Below are positions 34,095 to 43,800 of a stretch of DNA of 64,000 nucleotides, piece by piece (positions within the stretch are counted from its first letter, which is position 1; every line of letters starts with the position of its first letter). Under the pieces are notes generated by a model. That model saw only the letters and a program-made list of their open reading frames with translations, was not told the DNA's origin and made no database searches. Origin of the DNA: Phymorhynchus buccinoides (taxonomy: Eukaryota > Mollusca > Gastropoda > Neogastropoda > Raphitomidae); the NCBI GenBank assembly GCA_017654935.2, contig CM065690.1:310443-374442 (forward strand), given 5' to 3'. Made by a program: the position numbers and the translations under genes.

Positions 34095-34665
34095 ATAGCA
34101 TAAAGAATGGGAAATAAAATACCCAAACACCCAAAGAACGGTCAGACCAGACCAGATGACACATATTACGCTCTAAGAGCGCAGCACACACTCACGTACA
34201 TTCACATGCGTACAACAAACTCACACATATGTGCTCACCAAGCGCAGGACGTTAACTTCTCAGACATGCACACCCCAAGTCATGAAGGAATGGATTAGTA
34301 GTTATTTAGGAAACGGAATGAGTTTTGAGATGGGCGTTTGAATGTGGCAGAGAGGATGAGTATCTGAAGAGCGAGGCAAACTGATTCCAAGTAACAGAAG
34401 CTTATAGGAGAAAGAGCGTTGACCATAGTTTTAGTGCGGCAGTGGGGGATACAATAGAGACGGTGTCTATGAGGAACGCAGAGCTCGAGACGGTGTGTAG
34501 AGATGTAGCAGATGTGGTATTCAGCAGGAAGACTCGACAGATTTGTAGCAGAGAGAGGCATCGTTTAGGGATATTCTTTGGCTGAACAGGGAGCCATTGG
34601 AGAGAAAGAGCATGGAGTTATCTGGTCTATATTTAGAATAGCGCGGAAGATGAGACGGGCAGCAC
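34095..34665 (-). mobile_element. L2/CR1-type LINE 3' fragment
   Basis: Minus-strand frames between about 34,300 and 34,560 give ICYISTHRLELCVPHRHRL and, after frame changes, YGQRSFSY and SFKRPSQNSFRFL-like pieces, which fit the RT C-terminus pattern that ends in a LWNSLP...FK..LKTHLF block. The 3' side (34,100-34,250) has GCTCTAAGAGCGC and CA-rich sequence, as in the other L2 tails here. Heavily frameshifted. Confidence 0.55.
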
Positions 34666-35214
34666 GTATCTGTGCACACACACTCACCTCAAAACCTACC
34701 TACCTACCTTACCTGACCTACCTCCCTCACACACACGCGCACGGCAACGCACGAAACACACACACAACGAAGAGTATAAGTCGACTTATCTTCTGAAGGG
34801 TCCTGTGAAGTCGGATATCCGACTGACGATAAGTCGACATTTTTTTTCTGAAACGTCTATAAACTCGAGATACCGACTGACGGATAGTCGACATGTTACA
34901 AAAAAACGTCTAAAAGTCGGACATATCCACATATACCAGTCACATTTTTTCTAAAAAAAACGTCTGTGAAGTCGAGATCCGACTGACGGATAAGCGACTA
35001 GAACGCATACTATAACTCTACATAAAATCATTGCCGAGCTTGGCACGTCGACTTACATAAGCATATTCGACTGTATAAGATAGATTACACAGATCTGACT
35101 TGCAGAGTATATAATTTCTTTCTTCTTTGTGCACTTTTGTTGTCTTTCTCATCTCACCCAACCCTCTCTTTTTTCTTGAAAACATTCATCCTCATTCCTA
35201 ACCCACTTTCTCTC
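34666..35214. repeat. CA-rich spacer and 80-90-bp tandem repeat (GTCGACTTATC family)
   Basis: 34,666-34,765 is CA/CCTA-rich. From about 34,770 to 35,000 there are three or four noisy copies of a unit including gtgaagtcgagatccgactg and acggataagtcgacat. 35,100-35,214 is a pyrimidine-rich stretch leading into the first exon-like copy. Confidence 0.7.
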
Positions 35215-36065
35215 TTTCTTTCAGAGAAGGAAAAGCTCAAACAAAGATCAAACCCTGAAAGGGATACCAGATTTGGCTTGACATGAAGAAGACGGCATGT
35301 CCTGTCCTCTTTAATTCTCTCTATTTTCAGAGAACAACGGGGGACACATGCACAGAGATGGGCACTGAAGAAGTGATTTCAGACTGAGCTGCACCGGAGA
35401 AGATGGCATGTCTGTCTCTTTATTCTCTCTATTTTCAGATAACGGGGACACATTCACAGAGATTGGGGCACTGAAGAAGGTGATTCAGAGATGCTGAGAA
35501 CAGGAGAAGATGGCCTGTCTGTCTCTGTCTGTCTCTTTATTCTCTCTTATTTTCAGAGAACGGGACACATGCACAGAGATTGGGCACTGAAAAGGTTATT
35601 TCAGATTATGCTGATACGAAGATAGACGGCATGTCTGCTCTTTATTCTCTCTATTTTCAAGAACGGGGACACATGCCAGAGATTGGGGCACTGAAGAGGT
35701 GATTCAGATGATTGCTTGAGAAACAGGGAGAAGATGGCATTCTGCTCTCTGCTCTGTCTCCTCTTTATTCTCTCTAGTTTTTCAGAGAACTTGGGGACTC
35801 ATCATCAGGGATTTGGGGCACTGTGAAGAAGGTGTTCCGATGATATGCTGTGAGTAATTGGAGAAATTATTATGTCTGTCTCTGTCTGTCTCTTAATCTC
35901 TATTTTCAGAGATACGGGGACACATATCACAGGATTGGGGCCGAAGAAGGGATTCAGATGATGCTGAACTGAGAGAAGATGACATGTCTGTAACGTCCCG
36001 TTTCTCTCTGTCCTGTCTCTCCCTTCCTCTTTATGTCTCGCTGTCTCTTTCACCCACATCTCTAC
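35215..36065 (+). repeat. COPB1 acceptor-edge array, diverged sub-array A
   Basis: About seven copies at 110-120-bp spacing. Each has a polypyrimidine tract (tctctctattttcag), then exon-like sequence reading roughly RENGDTCTEIGALKKVIQMM followed by LNRRRWH-like divergence, then TGTCTGTCTCTTTATTC intron. It resembles the next array (EKGDTRTKIEALKKVIQMM) but forms its own homogeneous group. Many single-base indels. Confidence 0.8.
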
Positions 36066-37590
36066 TTTCAGAGAAGGGACATCAGCGACGAAGATTTGAA
36101 TGAAGAAAAAGGCGAAGCTCTGAGAAGGTGATCCAGATGATGTTTTTTGAAACAGAGAGAAGACATGACGTCTTTTATGCTGACACCTGATGCTAAATGC
36201 ACACTCTCTACTTTCAGAGAAGGAGACACGAACGAAGATCGAGCTCTAAAGAAGGTGTCAGATGATAGCTGAACAGAGAGAAGATTGGGGACGTCTTTAT
36301 GCCTGACACTGATTGTAAATGTCACAACTCTCTACTTTCAGAGAAAGGAGACACGAACGAAAATCGAAGCTCCTAAAGAAGGTGATCCGATATGCTGAAC
36401 GAGAGAAGATGACGTCTTTATGCTGATCACTGATGCTAAATGTCACCCTCTACTTTTAGAGAAAGGAGACACACGAACGAAGATCGAGCTCTGAGAAGGT
36501 GATCCAGATGATGCTGAACGGAGAGAAGATGACGTCTTTTTATGCCTGACAACTGATGCTAAATGTCACACTCTCTACTTTGGTCAGAGAAAGGAGAACA
36601 CACGAACGAAGATCGAAACTCTGAAGAAGGTGATGCCAGATGATGCTGAACGGAGAGAAGATGAACGTCTTTATGGCCTACACTGATGCTAATGTCACAC
36701 TCTCATACGTTCAGAGAAAGGAGACACAGCGAACGAAGTATCGAAGCTCCTGTCAGAAGGTGTCCAGATTGATGCTGATTCGAGATAAGATGACGTCTTT
36801 AGGCCTGACACTATGCTAAATGTCACACTCTCTACTTCAGAGAAAGGAGAACACGAACGCAGATATCGAAGCTCTGAAGAAGGTGATCCATATTGATGCT
36901 GACGGAAGAAGATGACGTCTTTATGCCGACACTGATGCTAAATGTCACACTCCTCTACTTTCAGAGAAGGGGGACACGAAACGAGATGAAGCTCTAAGAA
37001 GGTGATCCGATGCATGCTGAACCGAGAGAAGATGACGTCTTTATGCCTGGCACTGATGCTTAAATTGTCAACTCTCTACTGTTCAGAGAAGAAGACCAAC
37101 GAACGAAGATCGAAGCTCTGAAGAAGGTGATCCGATGATGCTGAACGGAGAGAAGATGACGTCTTTATGCCTGACACTGATGCTCAAATGTCAACACTCG
37201 TCTACTTTCAGAGAAAGGAGACATACACGAACGAAGATCGAAGCTCTAAAGAAGGTTTAATTCCAGATGATCTGAACGGAGAGAAGATGACTCTTTTATG
37301 CCTGACACTGATGCTAAATGTCACACATCCTCTACTTTCAGAGAAAGGAGACACGAACGAAGATCGAAGCTCTAAAGAAGGTGATCCAGATGATGCTGAA
37401 CGGAGAGAAGAATGAGTCTTTTATCCCTGAACTGATGCTAAATGTCACATCTCTCTTACTTTTCGAGAAAGGAGCACAGACGAAGATCGAAAGGCTCTCA
37501 GAAGGTGATCCAGATGATGCTCTGAACGGAGAGCAGATGTACGTCTTTATGCCTGACACTGATGCTAAATTTCACACTCTCTACTTTCAG
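36066..37590 (+). repeat. COPB1 acceptor-edge array, sub-array B (about 124-bp units)
   Basis: About 12 copies. Each has ctctctactttcag, then about 85 nt of exon coding EKGDTRTKIEALKKVIQMM and LNGEKMT, then tctttatgcctgacactgat and gctaaatgtcaca. The copied segment always ends at GAGAAGATGACG, where the real exon continues GCCTGCTGATG. No copy has a donor. Random one-base indels differ from copy to copy. Confidence 0.9.
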
Positions 37591-37816
37591 AGAAAGGAGA
37601 CACACGACAGAGATCGAAGCTCTGAAGAAGGTGATCCAGATGATGCTGAACGTAGAGAAGATGACGGCCTGCTGATGACGGTCATAGTCGCTTTCGTCAT
37701 GGCCGCCTGTCAGTAACGACACCACAAGAAGCTGCTGCTGGTCTTCTGTAGGTGTGCCTAAGGACTGACGCAAGACTGATGCGGAAAATGATCCGGTGTG
37801 TGATGCCTACAGGAAG
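37591..37816 (+). CDS. COPB1: COPB1 exon, N-terminal solenoid (EKGD...LNGEKMTGLLMTV...DAYRK)
   Basis: Following the acceptor CTACTTTCAG, the translation across several frame changes gives EKGDT.TEIEALKKVIQMML, NVEKMTGLLMTVI, KKLLLVF and VCDAYRK, ending at the donor AAG/GTGAG at 37,816. This corresponds to human beta-COP residues about 31-107 (LEKGDVKSKTEALKKVI... to DAYRK), the start of the adaptin-like helical solenoid. The exon is about 226 nt, close to the 231 nt expected; at least three indels interrupt the frame, in a stretch where repeats are also noisy. It is on the plus strand, opposite to the exons left of the gap. The exon with the initiator Met was not found between the gap and 35,215. 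Confidence 0.85.
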
Positions 37817-38225
37817 GTGAGACTATATGCTGGGATATGCTGGGATACTATGAAATAAGGGGTGCTAAGTACCACCCTGACGGCAAGCTGATGCAGGAAA
37901 TTGATCCTGTGTGTGATGCTACAGGAAGGTGAGATAATCTGGGATAATGCTGGGATAGATGAAATAAGGTGGTGCCTAATACCCCTGAACCAACTGATGC
38001 AAGGTAGATGATCCTGTGTGTGTGACGCCTACAGAAGGTGAGATATCTGGGATAATGATGAGATAATTCTGGGATAATGATGAAATAAGGTGGTGCCAAG
38101 TACCACACCTGACGGCAATGCTTGTGATGCAGCAATGACTCCTGGTGTGTGCCGTCCTACAGGAAGGTGAGATAATCATGGATAATCATTGGAGATAATC
38201 ATGGGATTCCATGGGATAATGACTG
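37817..38225 (+). repeat. COPB1 donor-edge array (KLMQEM...DAYRK)
   Basis: Three copies after the true exon, about 110 bp apart. Each codes approximately DGKLMQEMILVCDAYRK with indels, followed by the donor GTGAGAT and ggataatgatgaaataaggt. They repeat the 3' end of the exon at 37,591-37,816. Confidence 0.85.
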
Positions 38226-38700
38226 TATTTAAATGTGCTGATACTGATGCAATTATAATCTTAATTCTTGAACTTTCAAGCTCCCCAATGAGTTTATCCT
38301 TGACCTCTGTTGATATCTTGTGTAAACCTGAAGGAACCAGATCATCTGTGTGAGACTGTTATTATATTGTTATTACTGTATGCCCCAGGACTCAACATCC
38401 CAATGAGTTCATCCGGGCTCCACCCTGCTATTTTCTGTGTAAATCATCTGTGTGTGACTATGTTATTTATATTGTTATTAACATATTACTGGCTATGTCC
38501 AAGGAACCTTCACATCCCAATGCGTTCATCCGGGGCTCCACCCTGCAATTTCTGTGTAAATCATCTGTGTGTGACTATGTTATTTATATTGTTATTACTG
38601 TGCTATGTCCCAGGACCTTCCACAATCCAATGAGTTCATCCCTTGACTCTCAATGTGGTATTTCTGGTGTAAACTGAAGAACCAGATCATCTGTGTTTGA
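38226..38700 (+). repeat. COPB1 acceptor-edge copies ([13 protein letters not shown])
   Basis: Four noisy copies at about 38,275, 38,388, 38,503 and 38,612 reproduce the start of the exon at 43,023-43,192: TGTCCCAGGACCTTCAACAT, then a sequence coding [15 protein letters not shown]. In two copies (38,275 and 38,612) the exon part runs further to AAACTGAAG...CCAGA, i.e. KLKEPD; the other two break off after CTGTGTAAA into ATCATCTGTGTGTGACTATG. Confidence 0.85.
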
Positions 38701-39160
38701 CTGTATGTTTTTATTATTGTGTGACTGTATGTTATTTATATTGTTTGTGTGACTTATGTTATTTATATTGTGTGACTATGTTATTTATATTGTGTGACTA
38801 TTTATTTATTTGTGTGACTGTTATTTATATTGTGTGACTAGGTTCAATTTATATTGTGACTATGTTTAATTTATATGTGCGACAGTTATTTATATTGTGT
38901 GACTATGTTATTTATATTGTATGACTATGGTTTATCTATATCAGTGTGACTGTTATTTATATTGTGTGACTGTGGTATTTATATTGTGTGCTATGTATTT
39001 ATTTTGTGTGGACTATGTTTGTTAATCTGTATGACTATGTTATCTATATATTGTGACTGTTATTTATATTGTTGTGACTGTTATTTACTATTGTGTGACT
39101 GTATGTTATTTATATTGTGTGACTATGTTTTTTATATTGTGTGACGATGTTTTATTTATA
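38701..39160. repeat. 20-24-bp AT-rich array (TGTGTGACTATGTTATTTATAT)
   Basis: About 20 noisy units of the intron part of the previous array without any exon content. It is interrupted at about 39,160 by a 3.5-kb insertion and resumes at 42,703. Confidence 0.88.
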
Positions 39161-39239
39161 ATACATAGCGCTACGCCCGTACTGGTAATGTGCACTCATA
39201 CTGGTAAACCCCTAGTAACGTAACGGCAAGTACTGGTAC

Positions 39240-39765
39240 TCGCTGAGTACAGCAAATTTGAGGCGTTTCGGTTTACGAAACGGCAGTTATAGGCCCCGTT
39301 TCCCGTTGGCGCTGCTCTGAGAGTGACGCGTTTTCCTCTATTGTCTTCCAATTTGCTGCTAGTGCGTTGCCCCGGACGCTCTGCCATAGCAAGCCTGACA
39401 AGCAAATTTGAATCCATTTCGGTCTATTAAGAAAACGGCGAGTTATGCGGGAAAAGTTAGCGGCGTATAGCGCGCGCGGTTTCGCGCATTTGCCGAAGCC
39501 GCGCAAATGCACGGCCTTGCCCTCGTTCCTGCCCTTGTTGCCATCTGCCTGCGTTATGGGCTCGACAGCAATTTGAACGAATCGGTCGAAAAACGGCGGA
39601 GTTATAAGGCCCGTTTTCCGTGTTTAGACACACAACACACAATACACACACACACACCACACACACACACACACACAATCACTACCACGACATCACCACA
39701 CACACACACAGCACACACAGATAGAGAGAGTAGGGACATAGAGTTGGCTTTTTACTATATGACTA
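39240..39765 (+). mobile_element. Dispersed repeat R (CGGCGGAGTTATAAGG), copy 1
   Basis: Contains three diverged internal repeats of the type cgattcggtcgaaaaacggc plus ggagttataaggcccgtttt, then a CA-rich stretch and ends GTTGGCTTTTTACTATATGA. The same order is seen at 42,180-42,702. Followed at 39,772-39,900 by cccgattttttaataatcag and a C-rich tract, also repeated at 42,001-42,120. Confidence 0.75.
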
Positions 39766-40235
39766 ACCATTAAAGTCCCGATTTTTTTAATAATCAGATA
39801 CTGTAGTCCATCCCGGTGTAATCGCCCTGCCCCCACCCTCCCCCCCCAACCATCCCCCACGCCCCCCACCACCCTCCACCACCACCGTTTTGTCATAAAC
39901 AGGGATCGTCACCGTCCCCGTCATCTCCTTGCCATTCGAAGAAGAATTACTAAAAGCAGACAGACGGCACAGAAAGACGTACAAAGCTCAAAGAGGACAA
40001 CTGCTGTTCACTGTTGTGGATGAGTGAACATTTTGTTTAACGTTCCTCCGCCCGCGGAGGCAGAGACAGACACAGACAACAGACAGAGATAGAGATGTGA
40101 CAGCGATTTACCCGACGATAATGTAGGGGGTTGGCACATCTTGACCAGCCAGAAAGTGTTTCCATCATGATTTAAACTTTTACCGGCGCGCACCCCCCCC
40201 CCCCCCCCCCTCCTACCCCCTGCTAACAGCACTTT
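39766..40235. other. C-rich tracts, no gene
   Basis: Two C-rich blocks (39,826-39,895 and a run of about 20 C near 40,193-40,212) with intervening sequence that has no recognised feature. The first block has a counterpart at 42,001-42,120. Confidence 0.5.
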
Positions 40236-40930
40236 TTTTTCGACTCAGGCTTAGAGAGAGAGTTGTAGTTCTCTTCTTCTCTTCGTTATTCCTTTTCTTC
40301 GTCGTTCAGGCATGTTCCTGGTCATTATTGAACGTTAGATGCATCATGCTGCTGTTATGCGCTAAGTAAGCATCATTAGGCCCCAGCATGTCTGACTGGC
40401 AGTGAAAGATCTTTCTTTGACCTTCTTTGAGCCAGTCTCAAACACACGAAATGAAACTATTCGGTTTTACATTTCTAGAGAAAGAACTGCAGCATTTCAC
40501 CTTCCAAGAAATGGATCACAAACGTTAAGGTCTTCATTTCAGGGGGGTTTCACTTTGACCTCGCGCACTGCAGAGAGAGAGAGAAGACAGAAGAGAGAGT
40601 ACACTTTCTTCTCTTCTTTTCGTCTTCTAAGTTCTTGTTTCTTGATCGTTCAGGGCATGTTTCTTCCAATTACGAACGTAATGCATCATGCTGCTGTTAT
40701 GGCGCCTAAGTAAGATATTTATGCCGCAGTCATTCTGACTTCTGAAGGTAGGAGAAGGCCAAACAAGCTGGTCAGGCAGCAGAGTAAGAAATCTTTTTGA
40801 AAGTATTTCTTTGAAACAAGGCAGACAGAATTTCTGTCAATTACGAGCGTAGATGCAATCATGCGCTGTTAGGCATCCTAAGTAAGAATAATTAGGCCAG
40901 CTGTCTGACTTTGGCTAGAGGAAATCTTTT
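40236..40930. repeat. Threefold tandem block of about 300 bp
   Basis: GATGCATCATGCTGCTGTTA with a following CTAAGTAAG appears near 40,340, 40,680 and 40,850 (the last diverged), each preceded by CTTC-rich sequence or TCAATTACGA and followed by a CTGACTT segment. The copies are degraded by indels. Confidence 0.65.
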
Positions 40931-41147
40931 TGAAAGTATTTCCTTTTTCTTGAAAAACGGCAGGAGAATGGACCGAAAGGCAGAACATAGTATATAACAG
41001 CATGTCAAAGGGAAAGGCGAATCAAAGAGACTGACGATTAAGGTAGTTATAAGCACAGAACTTCCAGAAGGTGTGGAACTATTTGTACAAGACATCCCCC
41101 CCTACCTGTATCCATGGGGGGGGGGGGGGGGGTGTTTTACCTACCCC
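40931..41147 (+). mobile_element. Dispersed repeat S (GGCAGGAGAATGG), copy 1, then G-run
   Basis: About 140 bp at 40,960-41,100 matches 58,535-58,690 in order: ggcaggagaatgg, ggaaaggc, aagaga, gaacttc, cagaaggtg, gaactatttgta. A run of 18 G follows near 41,115. Confidence 0.6.
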
Positions 41148-41440
41148 TTATATTCACTTCTATGCGCTTAATAACAACAAACTTAAAAAGCAAGAATTCA
41201 CCAACAAAACAAATAATCGCTCACAAACACAATTATGCTAAATCTAGGTCATACACATACACACACCACCCCCCCACCCACGCATGGCACACACAGATTA
41301 TACATATACACACACACACACTCTCGCAACACACACGCACATACACACACCACCCACAACACACACTACACACATATCTCCTCCCTCACCTACCCCCTCC
41401 CCACAATTTACTTGCTCTGGGCTTATTTGCAAGATGGGCC
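41148..41440 (-). mobile_element. L2-like LINE 3' tail fragment
   Basis: TTCTATGCGCTTAATAACAA and AACAAAACAAATAATCGCTC match the tail at 21,925-22,060, followed by CA-rich sequence as there. No coding part. Confidence 0.6.
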
Positions 41441-41815
41441 CGCCCCCCTATCCTATCTCGGTTAATTCTATTTTTTCTGTTATTGCCTTTCCTACCATAC
41501 CTAAAGCTGTATTTTAGGAACATTTTTAGTTACTAACCTTTTTGGAATACTACCCTAGCCCTAGCCCTAAACCTAACCTACCCCCCAGCCCTATAAGAGA
41601 CCGGAAAAAAACGAAACGAACGCACAACTGTGACAAATCGCGGTGTACGCGCCAGTACATAGTGGGGGTAGGGGTTAGTTTAGGGCTAGGGTTAGTATTC
41701 CAAGAAGGTTATTAGCTAAAATGTTTCCTAAAATACAGCTTAATGTAGGTAAAGATAAAGGTGCACAAACAGAAAAATAGGCATTAACCGGAAATGCAGG
41801 GGGGGTGGGGGGTTG
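41441..41815. repeat. Foldback inverted repeat with telomere-like CCCTAG/TTAGGG words
   Basis: Arms of about 145 bp (41,445-41,590 and 41,655-41,812) are reverse complements with indels: taaagctgtattttagga on the left against tcctaaaatacagctta on the right; accctagccctagccctaaa against tttagggctagggttag. The 65-bp loop contains AAACGAAACGAACGCACAAC. It is probably a foldback or MITE-like element. Confidence 0.8.
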
Positions 41816-42179
41816 GCACTCCTCTACCTTACTGTTCTTTCTTTTCAGGGGGGGGGCACCAGCTTTTACCTATCACAGAAAGAGTGGTTTTCTAATCATA
41901 GTTGGCCTTTTTCGGCATGTCGGGGACATTTGTAATTTACAAAGATTGTGGGAACATTACTGGAGGCAATGCCCTGAGGCAATGCTAAACCGCAGTGAGG
42001 TCCCGATTTTTTAATAATACAGATATGTTGTATTGTCATCCCCTTGTAATCTCCATGCTCCCCCCCACCATCCTCCGCTCTATCAACCCACCCCCCTACC
42101 CCACCCATAACCCGCTGCGATCTACTGAATCACCCCAGCACTTGTGAACCACATGGTCTCCTGCCCCACCCCTTTAATA
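41816..42179. other. G/C-run sequence, second copy of the C-rich block
   Basis: Runs of G (about 41,799-41,815 and 41,849-41,858) and the repeat of cccgattttttaataata with a C-rich tract at 42,001-42,120. No gene seen. Confidence 0.5.
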
Positions 42180-42702
42180 ACAGCACGTTTGGACAGATGT
42201 CGTTTGGCCTATTGACAACAAAACTGGTAACTTGGTCGCTTTTCGCTGCGCATTTATGAACAGAATGCTGTTCAAATTTCCTGCCATGCTTTGCCCGGTC
42301 TAGCAAGCCTACAGCAAATTTTAGGGCGATTCGTTTAAGAAACGGCGGAGTTATTTGTGAAAGGTGAGCGTCATGTAGCGCGGGCGGTTCGTGAACCGTT
42401 CACTTCTGTTTTGCACACGATCGACCCAAGCCCGCGGTCATCTTCCTGCCAAATTGGAAGGCAATCGGCCCAGAAACGCCGGAGATACGGCGCCGAGAGG
42501 CCGGCGGATGCGCGTTTCGCCATTGATTGCGAAACCGCCAAGGGACCGGCCGCCTCGGTTGCCGTTGTCCATCGCCCCGTGAGGGCTCCCGCAATTTGAA
42601 AGCGATTCAGTCGAAAAAAAACGGCGGAGTTATAAGGCCCGTTTTCGTTTTTCAGACAGACAGACACACAGACCACACACGGACAGTTGGCTTTTTACTA
42701 TA
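42180..42702 (+). mobile_element. Dispersed repeat R, copy 2
   Basis: Same layout as 39,240-39,765: repeated cggcggagttat words at about 42,340, 42,475 and 42,620, the CAGACAGACAGACACACAG stretch, and the end GTTGGCTTTTTACTATATGA at 42,685-42,705. Clearly diverged from copy 1, so the pair is not a recent LTR set. Confidence 0.75.
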
Positions 42703-43020
42703 TGATTGTGTGACTATGTTATTTATATTGTGTGACTATGTTATTTATATTGTGTGACTATGTTATTTATATTGTTATTACTGTGCTATGTCCCAGGACC
42801 TTCAACATCCCAATGAGTTCATCCGGGGCTCCACCCTGCTTTTTCTGTGTAAATCATCTGTGTGTGACTATGTTATTTATATTGTTATTACAATATTACT
42901 GTGCTATGTCCCAGGACCTTCAACATCCCAATGAGTTTATCCGGGGCTCCACCCTGCGATTTCTGTGTAAATCATCTGTGTGTGACTATGTTATTTATAT
43001 TGTTATTACTGCTATGTCCC
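42703..43020 (+). repeat. COPB1 acceptor-edge copies next to their exon
   Basis: After three TGTGTGACTATGTTATTTAT units come two copies (42,797 and 42,912) of TATGTCCCAG, then GACCTTCAACATCCCAATGA and on to TTTCTGTGTAAA (coding [19 protein letters not shown]), ending in ATCATCTGTGTGTGAC. The acceptor CAG is intact in both. Unlike the copies at 38.3-38.7 kb these are clean. Confidence 0.92.
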
Positions 43021-43022
43021 AG

Positions 43023-43192
43023 GACCTTCAACATCCCAATGAGTTTATCCGGGGCTCCACCCTGCGATTTCTGTGTAAACTGAAGGAGCCAGAGCTATTG
43101 GAGCCTCTGATGCCTTCCATCAGACAGTGCTTAGAGCATCGTCACTCCTACGTCAGGAGAAATGCTGTCCTCGCTATCTACACCATCTTCAG
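43023..43192 (+). CDS. COPB1: COPB1 exon ([19 protein letters not shown]...LAIYTIF)
   Basis: 170 nt coding for 56 residues plus two bases: [40 protein letters not shown] and [16 protein letters not shown]. Human beta-COP residues 108-163 are almost the same ([36 protein letters not shown]), a highly conserved stretch of the helical trunk. Acceptor TATGTCCCAG at 43,013-43,022; donor AG/GTAGTG at 43,193. It joins DAYRK (37,816) in phase 0 and passes two bases of an Arg codon to the NF exon at 56,572. Frame intact. Confidence 0.97.
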
Positions 43193-43204
43193 GTAGTGTA
43201 CTGT

Positions 43205-43410
43205 ATTGTAAAGTAACATACAGACACAGACAGAGTGGACCCAAAGTAACATACAGACACAGACAGAGTGGACCCAAAGTAACATACAGACACAGACAGA
43301 GTGGACCCAAAGTAACATACAGACACAGACAGAGTGGACCCAAAGTAACATACAGACACAGACAGAGTGGACCAAAAGTAACATGCAGACACAGACAGAG
43401 TGGACCCAAA
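43205..43410. repeat. 33-bp tandem array, six copies
   Basis: Unit agtaacatacagacacagac plus agagtggacccaa, starting 15 bp after the exon donor. No exon sequence is included, so here the downstream side lacks a donor-edge array. Open in frame on both strands because of its period. Confidence 0.95.
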
Positions 43411-43800
43411 ACTCAACTCAACTCAAACTCAAACTCAAAACAACTTTATTATCTCTTAGAGAGAAATTTAGTGTGGTGATGTCTGCGATGGACACAGTTA
43501 AAACAAGACACATTATAATATACATTAAAAACAATATGTGCTTCTAAAACATAAATGACAATACCATTAAATCAAAACACACATCATGATAATTATCACT
43601 TGAAAGCAAAACAGCAGTGCTTTCACCGCCAGCCATATTTCAGCCACAAATGTCCATTAAATTTACCTGGTTAGAGAACAAAATCCATCTGCAGTATTGG
43701 GGGATTCTTCTGTGGCATATAATATACAATAAGGTCTATCCTTACTTCCCAAGACTAAGACAACAGGGTCTTTGGATAATAGACCCCAATTTTGATGCCT
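43411..43800 (-). mobile_element. LINE 3' end remnant with (ACTCAA)n tail
   Basis: Starts with an ACTCAACTCAACTCAAACTC simple repeat followed by AACTTTATTATCTCTTAGAG and AGAAATT. The element at 50,630 begins the same way (CAAATCAAATC, then ATCTTTATTATCTCATAACT and GAGAAATT). Orientation is minus, with only the 3' UTR left. Confidence 0.65.

Larger units (their letters stand above)
39161..42702. mobile_element. 3.5-kb composite insertion inside the COPB1 intron array
   Basis: The array TGTGACTATGTTATTTATAT stops at about 39,160 and restarts at 42,703, so everything between was inserted or is a cluster of insertions. It contains two direct copies of one dispersed repeat near its ends, a threefold tandem block, an L2 tail and a foldback structure, listed separately. 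No protein domain was recognised in it. Confidence 0.7.

Noticed and set aside
39240..42702. LTR retrotransposon with direct terminal repeats
   Set aside because: The two copies are strongly diverged, lack TG...CA ends, and the interior has no gag or pol domain.
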